Positions 12,801-25,300 of a DNA stretch of 64,000 nucleotides are shown in pieces (position 1 is the first letter of the stretch; the number at the start of each line of letters is the position of its first letter). The notes beneath the pieces were generated by a model that ran no database searches, had not been told where the DNA came from, and was given only the letters and a program-made list of their open reading frames with translations. The translations under genes were made by a program, and so were the position numbers. The stretch is from Kryptolebias marmoratus. Its lineage: Eukaryota; Chordata; Actinopteri; Cyprinodontiformes; Rivulidae. The stretch covers positions 21,558,238 to 21,622,237 of the forward strand of contig NC_051433.1 of NCBI RefSeq assembly GCF_001649575.2, written 5' to 3'.

Positions 12801-15800
12801 CAGCAACGAAAAAATTCAAACACCCATCAACTTTCTTCTTTAAAGAACCGGTATTCGTTTGGGACTTTTGTGATAATCTGTCAAAATGCCAACAGTTTCA
12901 TGTATAAACTATACAAGAAGTATAAAGAGAACCTAGATTAAAAGAAACGTAAAAGCTGCTGCCAGTCACCCTGGTAACTGCACACCTGTGTCTCTCACTC
13001 CCAGCACTCTTCATGAGACAGACATACAGAAATTCAGAGTAAAATTAAATGCCTAGCAGTGCTTAAAGGAATGCATATTGCCCACTGTCTCGTCTGAAGA
13101 TTTTTTAGCTAAAATCAAACCTTGTGATTTATGTTACATGTGACTAATATTTTGGGATCTCCTAAAATGTGTTAGTGCTTGGAGTATGTGTTGAGGCTGA
13201 CTCACAGCGACTACCACATCAGACTTTAGCTCAATATCTGAAAATCTGACTAAATTATAGCCATTTTCTGTTGTCTAAGTTTGATTAGCTCAGGCGGCCA
13301 ACTTGAATTTGGTTGACTCCAAATGTTAATGAGTTTTAGATGAACATTCAGTGATTACTTTCTGAGAGTTTCATTAAAATCTGTCCAGTGATTTGTGAGA
13401 TATTGTGTTGATAGACAGACAGTGTTGATTCGAATAGTTAGCACTTCAAGTATGTTCTGATAATATAACTCTAAGCTACTATCATACCAAATTTTAGTTC
13501 ATTATCTGGCGAACTGGCTGAGTTAGTAATTTTTGTGTTGCTGTTTTGAAGAGAATAGTCTGAGCTCAATTACAATGGAAGTCAATAAGAGTTTAACTGT
13601 GTGCACTCTGTGAGTATTTAAGAGAAAACCATAAGTCACTCTGAGACACACTGGACAAGAGAAGACAAAAATGCCAACGTTTTGATGTATAAACTGTATA
13701 GGAAGTGTAAAGTCTCAGGGAGTAGAAGGAGTTTGCGAACGTTCAGACAGCTCAAAAGTTATGACACATGACATCAGTGCACTCCAAGTTTAACATTTTG
13801 TGTTAAAATCTTCAAACATCACAAAACGTTAACTGTGATTGTGTAAAGAAGTGAGACAGACACATTATAAAGTGTGCAGGAGCTGTTAAAATAAAGGGTG
13901 ATGGCTGTCAGAACAGATCAGACAATCACTGCAGTCACAGAAGCCCATCAGTCAGCATGTACCCTCTGACCTTGAAAGTGATCTGAATTCTGATGTGTGT
14001 CTTCATATCAGGATCTATAAAAACCTGCTGGAAGTCCGAAACAGCTGTTTAATGTGATTTGATGCCCTTAAACAGTAATTAATGTAAATTTGAGACAGCG
14101 GGCTCCTCTATGATCAGAAACCTGCAGTGTCACCACGATACTCATTTATACTCATTAGCTGCTGCCAGCCAAAGACAAAATCACATATTGTAACTCCATA
14201 TAAACATTAGTGCACGAGATTGACCTTTTTTCCATTTATTATGTGAAATGTACTAAATTCTGCCCTTGTTCATTATCGCCTGTCTCCGAAAGGTGAAAGT
14301 GGACATAATGCTCGTGTTTGTGTGTGTGTACATGCATCTGTTACTAAAATATCTCTCAAACTACTGGGAAAAATTGTAATGAAACTTGAAGAAATTAGTC
14401 ATTGGATGTATATCTATAACAGATTAGCTTTTGCAGTCAAAGCACTTCAAGATGGCTGCCACAGCTGATTTCAATGATCCAATTCTAAAATGGCTATAAC
14501 TCAGTGAATGTTAGAGATACTGAGTTAAAATTTATTGTGGGGGTAGGTGAAAGTCATCCACAGCACATGCTCCGGGGAATGACATCTGACAAAATTGCAC
14601 GAGGTCGCGCCTTACGTTTTGTTTAAAGTTTGACCAAAATGTCGATAGCTCTGTCATTTCTCAGCACAAGATGATCTCAGACTACAACTCATAAAAGGAG
14701 GTGGGCAATATTCATTCCTTCAATTTATTGTCTAAAAAAAAAATCAACAAATTGGTGCAGTGATAAACTGAAACATGACACAACCTTGCCTGAAACAACA
14801 CAAAAACCACACGTTATTCTAAAATTTGTCAAGCACAAAAAGGAGCAGCCCTAAAACAAAAGATAAAATAACATTTTAGAAGAATCATCAGAAAGCCTTG
14901 GAAAAATATTTCTCAAAACCATTTTAAATATTCTGGCTCTTTCTAAGCAAAACATAATAAAATTTCGACTGGCTTGAAACTTGGTGCTGCTTTTCTGTCT
15001 CCTTTATTGTATTAAAATCATAAAACCACTATAATGAATCTTTTTGTCACCTCTTTTAATAATTTTTTTCATCATGCTGTTGCATAATGCAGATCACTGT
15101 GATGTTATAATTCTTCAAACTGGGATCTTCTGAGTTATTGGACTTTAATGCAGGTCGATGTCACAGTTGTAGAGAAAGTGAGTGATTCAGCCGGGAGTCA
15201 GCAGCGGCACAGCATGTACCAACACAGTCTGGGAAAAAAACAAGGAGCAGCGTTAAGTGAGAGGCGCACATGAGCTATTGTTCCATTGTTTGATAAGGAA
15301 TAACAAGAATACAAAGAATTTCCAGGCCCTGTCTCCACATAGGAAGGGAGGCCGTGCTCCTCTTCAAAACGACTTTCCCAACAACGGCTCCAACATGTGA
15401 GGCTCACACTCTTTCTTTTCTCGTTGGTGACCCCTGACCCCTCTGCTGAGTTATGACTTAGCATGTCTGCTCAAGCGAGTCCTAAATCTTGAACTTTTGA
15501 TTTATTTTACTCGAGGAAAATGATGATCAGGTGGCGATCGAATGGGTGAACATGAGGATAAAGCTTCTCTCTGAAGATTTGAAACTTGCCTGCTCTTTTT
15601 TTTTTTTTCAGCAGACGTGACTAACGATAACTCAGACCTGATTGATTGCTCGGGATAAATTTTATGTGCAGCAGTTTCATGACATTATCTCATGCCCGGC
15701 TGGGACATGTCTGTTTGTTTTATGCCTGTGCTCGAGACAAAAGGGACACTTGCTCTTTAGAAATCATGGATCTGCAGACTGTGTGACATACAGCAGCTTT

Positions 15801-16328
15801 GGTCAGAGAGAAAACTAATACTGAATACTGAAGTCTCCTAATGATTCATCCATTTTCAGTTTCTTTTTGAGTCCATTCGCTGAGAGCATAAATAAGCTTT
15901 ACCCTGATCTTTCCCTCCAAAGTGCCATAAATATCTTATTAGTCACTGATACCTCAGCTATTAATGCCCATTCCTCACACTTTATGTGCTCTGCATGCAC
16001 TTTAGAGGAGCCAAATAAGTGCTATATCAATGAATTTTTAGGCTTCCTGTCTGCGATGACATGAAAAGTTGGATCTTAGTACAAAACATCATTGTATCAT
16101 TGAGTAAAGTTATTATGTAGCAACACCTGGTGTGCAAGCAGGGCCACCTTTCCTGAATGCTTGGACAGAGCCCAAAGTACTGAGATAATATGAGGGGAGG
16201 GCAGCAGGAAGGATGTTTAGGAGGATCTGACCTTCCTTCCATTTTTCTCATTCCTCTGCGCCTTTTCATTCCTCCTGCCCTCCCTTCCTCCTTCCATCCT
16301 CACAACTATTTCCTTCATTCCTTGTTTG

Positions 16329-16368
<40 letters not shown>

Positions 16369-19300
16369 CACCTTTGTCTTCTTGAAAATCTTCCCTCTGT
16401 AATCTTGTTTGCTCCCCTCTTGCGCAGGACTTTAGGTCAGCGGTGACGGAGGCGGTGGAGGAGGAGGAAGGGGAGCCGGTGCTGGATGAGCAGAGGCTGG
16501 GCGAGATACTGGGTGTGCTCCCGCAGGTCTACAGCCTTCACAGCAGCATCTTAGCTGAGCTGGAGGAGCGAATTAGCCACTGGTAATCTTAATATTATCT
16601 CTGCTCAGGGGAAAACCTGCAAAATAAACTTGATCCTTATCTTATAGAATTTAATAAAGATCCGTGGAGGATGGATGTCAATTAAATAATTACTCTGCAC
16701 AATGCTGATTTGAAACACTGGAACCAAAATAAGTCTCGCAAAGCAGCTTGGCCTCACTGAACTAAACTGCCTTTATTTTAGCAATTTGTTTTACTGATGA
16801 CACTTCAAAAACTAATTCATTTTTAGTAAAACCCACTAAACTGCGCTGACTTCTAGGTGGAAAAGTGAAAAATCTTAGAAAATGCTTTTTTGTTGAGACT
16901 AAAATGGTTTTTAAAATAGGTTAAACCAAACGTATGAGACATACAGGAGCTATAGTCATGAACAAATATGCTTCTGTTTCTTTGGATGACTTAATCAGAA
17001 ATTGTCTCTTTTTTTTTTACAATTTTGACAAAAGTAAAATCTAATTTATTGGTCTTAAATAAGTACATTTTGTCATTGAGGGGGAAAAAAAGAATGGTAC
17101 AAATGTAAGTAAGGTTCTCACCTGATAAAAACATTCACTACAAATTAAAGTCCTTTTCATACACTGTTATATTATATTTACAAAAAATACAGCATTACAT
17201 TCTTTAGTAAGGATTTATGGATATTTACAGAAAAAATATTTTTAAAATGAAACATTCTAGTTTAGTTTAAGTTAAGTTTATTCCACATCTCAAATTTCAG
17301 ATTTTGAAAATTGAGATTTTCTCTTAAGATAATTATGTACTCAAAAGTCATAGACAATGAAGCTGATCGTGTATTTTTCTGCTAAAAAGGGAGGAGAACC
17401 AGAAGATAGTGGATGTGATCTTAAGCCGTCGGGAGGATTTTCGGGTGTTTGATACTTACATCTCCGAGTACGATCGCAGCATGTCGCTACTGGAGGAGAG
17501 CTGCAGAAACAACCCGACTTTTGCCAGCATTGTCAAGAAATTTGAGGTAAAACACTCAACAGAGAAACTTGTACCTTACTGGAAAAAGTTCTCTTTTCTT
17601 TGAGTTGTTCTGTCGATATCATTTTACGGTGCCAAAAGTAGGAAAAATGGAAGTGTTGTAGGACTCTGAGGTTCTTCCTCAGGAGGAACTAGAAGAAGCA
17701 TTTCTACACTCGCAAGTTTAAATCTCAGGTTCTGTTTTCACGCTTGTTTTTATGGAAGGACCCTCAGAGCAGGGGTCAAACTTTACACTCAGCAACAACA
17801 AATGATATGTTTGTCACCCAGCAGCCACTGGGAGTTGATGGCCTTTCAAATCTCCCTCTGTCCTCTTCATAGACCTGACCTTTCAACTGACCTGCTTGCA
17901 TATTCTGTAACCAGGCCACAACAAATGCTTCATCTTTTTCTGGTGTGGATCTCTTTTTCACTGACAACAGGGAGGTGGACTTCATGAGAGAAAGGCTCAG
18001 CTTCCTATCGTCACAGCTGGAAGCAAATTTTGTTTCTTGTCTTGTTTTTTAAGCCCAACCAGAGCTCCTGTGCTGTTTCCATTACTGTTTGTGCTTTAAA
18101 GCGACCAGTTCACCTCTTCCCTTCTCAACTAAAGTGTATGCAAATTCGCTAGTTCCATGCTGTCTGCTGATTGGTTGTGAATAGCTGACATAATTGATTC
18201 AGGCATCTCTAGTTTGATATAAAAAGCAAACAGACAAGACGCCAACTGTCTGAGCTCATAAATATTCAGCAGCAGCTGTGTCCTTCCAGAAAAACGTCGC
18301 TCCCGTCTGACTTTGGACTAAACCCTGGCCTTTGGTTCTCTGTAGCTTGTTTCACTGATGAAAACATTTGGCTCTTAATTAGTTCACTTTTAACTGCATG
18401 AAAAACTATTAATATGTTCCTACATCAATTATGGAATACTTTATTTCATAAAATTGTACCAATAAAGGTCTAAAGAATTCAGTTTTTCTCATTTGGTGTG
18501 TTTGTGATTCATCAACTAGATATATATAGGTTTTTTAATGTTGTGTTTAGGTTTCTTAGATTGCATCTAGGAATTGTAATCTTTCTACTTTCCAACATCA
18601 GGGAGTTATGTGAGTTTGATGGATGCCCTGCTGTATCAAAGTGTTGCTTTGGGAGTTGCATGGAGTGTGTGACCCCTCAGTAATGAGCGGGAAAGGGGGC
18701 TGAGGGAGAGCAAAGACAACCGTATAAGTCACGAAACACACCGTGCCTTCCACCAGAAGGGACGGTGGTCATTTATCTGTTGTTTCCGAGGCGCACGCTC
18801 ACAAGTCCCGCGAGTGCTCGAGCGAGCAATCCCACATGCAACGTGGTGTTATTTTGGTGTAATTAAAAAAAAACGTGGCCTTCCTTCCTTACGTCCCTCA
18901 ACACCTCTTCCTGCCCGCGTTTACCTTTCGCCGCTACAAGCCAAAGCCCTGTAGTATAAAAGGTAGTAATTTCATTGTGAATGTGGTGATGACAGTGATG
19001 AAGTAGCTTCAGTCCCTGATCAGATCAGAGCTCAACCCTTACAGGATTACAGCCTCCCCTCAACAGCCTGTTTACTGCACAATCTATAAACACTGGGCAG
19101 AACACTGATGGTTGTGTGTGTGTCTTCTATTTGTGTGCAACCATACACAAAATGTGTGGATTCTCTAATATAAGGGGACCACTTCTGTTTGGATTTATAT
19201 TCATGCCCCATAGCTTGTGTGTGTGTTTATTTATGTGTGAGAAGCCCAGGAGGAGAGCAGGAGGCTGTGCAGCAGGTGGACAGAGAGTGATAGAGGGAGA

Positions 19301-22300
19301 GAGCGATGGAGTGAATTTCTTGTAAAGGCAGCTGGGCAATGAGGCAGACAGAAGCTAATTAGAGAAGCAGCCTCCTTTACAACTCTCCAATTAGATCAGT
19401 TATGTGTGTGTGTGTGTGTGTGTGTGTGTGAGCAGCAGATCGTCTGGCCGTGAAAGAGTCTGAGGTGTTTGTTCATCTGCACGCGTGTGTCCGTTGCGCT
19501 CCTTATTCTCTCCTTGGTTTGGTTTGCTCACCCAAACAAACCACAAGCTAATTACCATCTCTGGAAAGACACTTCCTCTGAACAAGTGTCAATTGGATGA
19601 CAATTTACAAGTGACACTTGAAGAGAGCGGATGTTCTGCAAACAAGCGGGGTTGTGGAGCTGTTGTACTCTGCTTGTCGTGTCAAAAATAAAAATGAAAG
19701 ACACAGAGACTAAAAGAAAAGGATAAAAATGATGTTTTGGGGGTTTTGCTTTGGAATCCTGATAATAAAGAATGAAATGTGATCTTGGTTCTAATTATAT
19801 CTCTTCTCTTTACAGGACTGTTCTGTGTTATGTCTCAGCCCTAGCTAGTGTGAGTGTGTATTTGTGTCTGGGTGTGAAGAGATCTGTCATTTACACATTT
19901 TTTCCAAGTGTGTGTGTGTGTGTCTGTGTGAAAAGTGTGAGTGTGTGGCGTAAATAAAGATGAACATGCTGTTTTCCCACAGGGTGCTATCTGTGTCTCT
20001 CTAATGAAGGATAGGACTTCATTGGATTAGAAAAGATGACGTGTGTGTGTGTGTGTATGACCCCCGTTGGTCCTGTACCTCTCAGGGCATAAATACCTGT
20101 CAGAGGCAATTAGATCCTGATTGATTTTCCAATGTGCTCTTTGATAATGCCACTCTTGGTCCTTTTTCCACCTGCAAATGGCTGCGCTGAGCAGAAGAAT
20201 AGTGTATTCTGCTGTTTTGTGTGTGTGTGTGCGCATGAAGGTCATCCTGAAAGACAGAAATCCCTTGGTCACTGTTGACCTTGACTTGCACCATGGAATT
20301 AAAGCAGTAACCCACGTTGAGAAGACAAAAGAGCAATGAATCTCTTTGTGTACCTCATAGATACTTGGAGATACAGAATTTAGTCAAATTTGATGAAACC
20401 GATCTAATCAGATATCTGTGGTGCATGCAGTTAAATAATTCAATGTAAAACAGGAATTAAATCCTTTTCACGCAAATCCTTTTAAGAAAACAACTCTGTG
20501 TTATAAGTATAACTAGGATGTTTATCTTTGTGCAGGAAAAAGAGCCTGAAGAAGTTCCAATGGCCCATCAGCTGCTGCAGGTTATTGTGAGAGTTCTTCA
20601 GTATCGAATGCTGCTCACAGGTGAACACGCATATTTACATCTAGCTTGTTATTCTTGGAAATCAGCCGCTTCGTTTGCTTTAAGGTGATAGTTCAGATCT
20701 TTTGGTTTGCGGTTCAACAGAAAGGTTAGCTTACCTGTTGTACATAGCCCTTTTAAACAACAGATTGAAGAAATATAGTTTAGTTCTCATCAAATGGATA
20801 AACTAATGGCTAGTCTTGCAATCTCCAATCTCAAAAGTTTTATAACATACTATTTTGTAAACATTTATATTATCAACAGTTTCACGTTACACCGATTTTT
20901 ACAAAACATTTTGTGGTCATTCGCAAGTGAAACTTATTCTGTGAAAGTCCTGTTTGGTGTTCTTTTTTTGTTTAAAATGTTTTGATTCTGCATTCCCCAG
21001 ATTACCTGAACAACCTGTCTCCTGATTCCAAAGAATACGAGGACACTCAGGGTAAACTATAAATGTGACGTTTTGTACCATTTACACAGCTGCTCGACCT
21101 GTGTCGGCACCAACATGTGGTGTTACAGTAAACGAGCTTTAACTGATTCAGTCTCTCTCTGGTTCTGTGTGCAGCTGCGCAGGTGATCGTGTCCGAGGTG
21201 GCAGACCAGGCCAACGACAACCTGAAGCAAGGGGTGAGTTTCTAACTCCGCGTACATCCCGCATGTCAAATCTGACTATCACCCGCCACCGAAGGCAAAG
21301 GGCAATGATGTTTTTGCTCGTCTCTGCGTGTGTTTCTTTGTCTGTAGCATTAGCCAAATATCTAATGAACCACTGGATGGTTTTCCATAAAACTAATCAC
21401 TGGATAAACATCTACAACTGAAAAACTATTGGAGTCAACCCAATTCAAGATGGCTGCCACAGCTAAGCAACATTATTAACATAAAAATGGCTATAACTCA
21501 GTCAGCTTACAGATGTTGTTGTCATAGTGTCAGAGCATTATCCCCAATACAGTCTGATCACTACAGCTTAGGCGTTTTTTTTTTTTTCTTAAAACTTTGG
21601 CATTAACTGTTTGCGTCAACTCTGTCTGTTTTTTTTTAACAACAACAACAAAACAAAAATCTCATGAATCACAAAGAAAGTAATCATTGAATGCACACTA
21701 CATCTGCAATTCAATCAAATTCAAGATGTTCACCACAACTAATCAAAATTTGCCAAAAATAGCAATAACTCAGTCAATTGTACAGTTATTGGATGAAATT
21801 TGGTCTGGCACTTGCTGAGAGTCATCCCCAACAGGTTTTCTGAGTGCTCACACATTTTCCTGCTACAACTGCTTCATTTCTCCTGACGGCATGAAAGGCA
21901 GTGGGCAATATGCATTTCCTCAAGGAATGCTAGGCCTTTAATTTATCTCCTGCTTATTTTGAAACCCACCCCCCTCTCAGTGTTGCTGTCTTTACATCCT
22001 GCTTGAAATAGCAGTTTCCCAGCTTGAAAAAGCCTCTGTGTGAATTTGTCTTTAAAGCGATTATCTGGAATGACGGAGAGGTTGAACCCTATTTGGTGAT
22101 AAACACAAGAGGCGAGGAAGGTTTGTGTCATCAGAGGGTCCCGAGTGTGTCGTTACAAAGGGAGCAGTGTACGGGTGGACATGACTTACGCTCCTCCTCA
22201 AACACGAGCTGTTCACGGAGATAATTTATAAACCCCCCCTCCCCCCTCCACTCTCATGTCTTTCACGTCTTTCACAGTCAAGCTCCCCTGTGTCTCTTTG

Positions 22301-25300
22301 GCTCGCCTCCTTTGTTTATCACACTTTTCTGTGCCCGTCCACTAACGCAGACACACACAATCTGACAGACAGTGGAAACACAGAGTCCTTCTGTCTCTTC
22401 CTCCCCGTTCAGTTTTACAGCATTACAACCCTTTCCTGCCTCACACACTTTTCATTCACAAACAGAGAAGGTTTAATCCTCTGTCTGCTCCTTCCATCCA
22501 TCATCAGGTAATCTCCCCTCATCTCTCTGCTTCCTCTTCTCCCGCAGGAGAACTTGTTGCGTCTGGTCCACATAGAGTACAGCATAAAGGGGAAGAGGGA
22601 CGTTCTGAAGCCTGGAAGGGTAAGCATCAAGGACGATTCTACTATTTCATCCATGAGGAACAGCAACACAATGTTCTCGACATCTAAACACTCTTGAAAC
22701 ACTTTCAGTTTGGTATAAATATTTTTTAAAATGGACTTGTAGTATTGTAATGCAGTCGGTGTATTTATTACAGTAGTTTAACATGACTTTTAGAAAGCTT
22801 TCCTGTTGTTTCTTTTGGCAGATATTTGTCAAAGAGGGCACCCTGATGAAGGTCTCGAGGAAGAGTAGGCAGCCGAGACACCTGTTTCTGGTAATACTTC
22901 TTTCCTTGTCACTACTTCAGATCAAGCACAGTATATGACTCGTATTTATCATTATCACCTGCCGCTAAAAAGCAAAAGGCAGGCGATAATGTATGTGTTT
23001 GTCTGTCAATTCAGCAAAACATCTCATGAACCGCGGGAGAGATTTTAATGAAACTTTCAGAAAATAATCAGTGTGTGTACATCTACAACTGATTAACTAT
23101 TGGAGACAGCCCAGATCAAGATGTCTGCCAAAGCTAATTGACGACATTTAACTCGTTCAGTTTTACAGGTATTGAGTTAATAGTTGATGTGGTAGTAGCT
23201 GAGAGTCGTTAATAACAAGCACTCTGAGCTCTAAGAGTAGTATTGAAGTTGGCTGCAAGTGTTGGAAGCTAGTTGGTGACTCAAAATTGCAAGAGAATAT
23301 TTGTATTTATTGGTGCAGTCTCACTGAATTCTGAGTTTTTGCAGCCAGCAAGCTGTGCACCTGTGTTTTAAGCAGCCAATTTTTGAAGATTTTTTTCCTA
23401 CTTTGTGAGTGGAGATGTCAAAAATTAATTGAAGGCCACGTACATTATTATGCTGCTCATCTCTTCAGCCTGCTTTGTACCCAGCTTTGCAGCCGCAGCT
23501 ACATTGATCATTTAGTCTACTATTGTACATTTTTTAAATGAAGATAGGCGGATTTGAACCTTTTATTTTTTTACTAACTGTTGTTTTTAATCTACATGAG
23601 TGTCAGAATTGGACATTCAGAGGTGTAGGCTCAGATGTTTTCTGTCATAGGAGAGCTGGAAGGACAAGCATCACCCGCTCTCATGCACTGTAGACTTTAC
23701 AGAAACTAAACGGAGGAGGGCTTCAGTCGAGTTTTAGACACCCACAAGTTTGTTCTGAACTTCTCAATCAAAAACAAAAACAAAACAAAACAAAACTGAT
23801 TCGAAACTAAAAAGAGAGCTGTTTTCTTGAAGGCCAAAATAAGTTCCCAACAGCGGTCCTTGAGCAGCAATATCCTGCATGTTTTCATTGTTTCCCTGCT
23901 CTTCAGCAGGTCTTCAAGTTCTGCAGAAGCCTGTTAATCAATCAGTCATTCAAAGAACTAAAACAGGCAGGACCAGGGTTGGGAATCACTGTCCTAATGC
24001 ACTGTTTTGACCATCTTTGAAGACAGATTACTGATTATCATGGAACCAACAAAACAGCAAGAATTATTTCATGGAGAATATTTATCAGGGATTTAAAGTA
24101 TTATGCAATATTTCATTCATATTTGCCATAATGATTAGGCCTTACTTCAGTGGCCTACCCAGTACCTGCACTACAGGAGAATGCACCTGTCATACTTTTT
24201 AGGCAAAAGTGAAATCAAAGCTGGCTTCATATCTAGAAAATACTTCACTAAAGAATGCTGGGTGGAGGTAGGTGAGGTTAAGGGGTGGAGGGAATCGAGG
24301 CCAGGGCTGTGAGACCTCCACTAAGCACCACACCCATCCAGGGAGGGCCTGCCTCTCCACTCTTCTCCTCTCCTCCCCTCTCAGGACTTGTTTTCAAGGG
24401 CCCCACTTCCTTACAGGATGTTTGGTGTGGGTCACTGGATGCTGGCTTCCTGTGTATTGGGAGGGGGCTGACAGCCAAGTGAAGGCCAGACACCCTGTAG
24501 AATGTGGGGAGGAGGTGGCAACGGAGGGGTGGGGGTGTTACACAAACACATAACGTGAAATAGAGAAGCCCACTCTATTGTTCCAAGTGCAATCAGTGCT
24601 GTCTCGCGGTATGAATTATGCTTGAGCCTGATATCCCCAGCAGCAGCATTTAAGGTTGTAGCTGAATCCAAATAAAATATAACATAAAGATGCCCTGTGG
24701 ATTGATTTATGTTTTTTAGTTTGCTCTGTTCCATCAGTCTCTGTTGTTTTTCTAAACTGCAGCTAGACTAAGTGTAGTTGAATCCCATCCATTTGGACAA
24801 TAAAGCTGTTTTCTCCCTTGAAGTCAGCAGCTTTGGCGCATCAGGTGTTATTTATGGGCTTTTAGGAACAGAGAATCCAAACAGTGAGGATGAAAAGCTG
24901 CAGAGACAGAGAGAAACTGCCACCATGTCACAATCCAGGGCTCAGAGAACAAAATAAAAGCCAGCTGAATGAGCAAGGAAAGGAATTTAAATTTTTAAAA
25001 AATGATGGAGACAGCTGAGAGAGGAAAGAAGACAGCAGCAGTGAGTGAGAGGCAGGTGAAAAGGAAGGATGTTTACAGACTGAGCTGAAAATGTTAAAGT
25101 CGCAGGTACAAAGGGGTTGCATGGACGACTCCCGTCTGGGTAAACCCATGAAGTCTCTTTTGGGTTTTTCTGTGGAAAGAATCTTTGGGTGGAGCAGACG
25201 GACTGCGGTGGCTGCAGCCCAAAGGTCGCAGTCAGGGCTCAGGCTTGGCTATCACACACTGTTTTGCAACTTGGCCCAAAGAACAGTTTACAGGCACCGC

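Larger units (their letters stand above)
12071..16427 (+). other. fgd5: fgd5 intron after exon w4
   Basis: No exon is recognised here. The intron holds a (TCC)n run at 12211-12241, SINE debris at 12675-12800, hairpin-ended repeat copies at about 13051-13560 and 14271-14740, and a (TC)n run at 16332-16364 just before the next acceptor. Confidence 0.8.
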
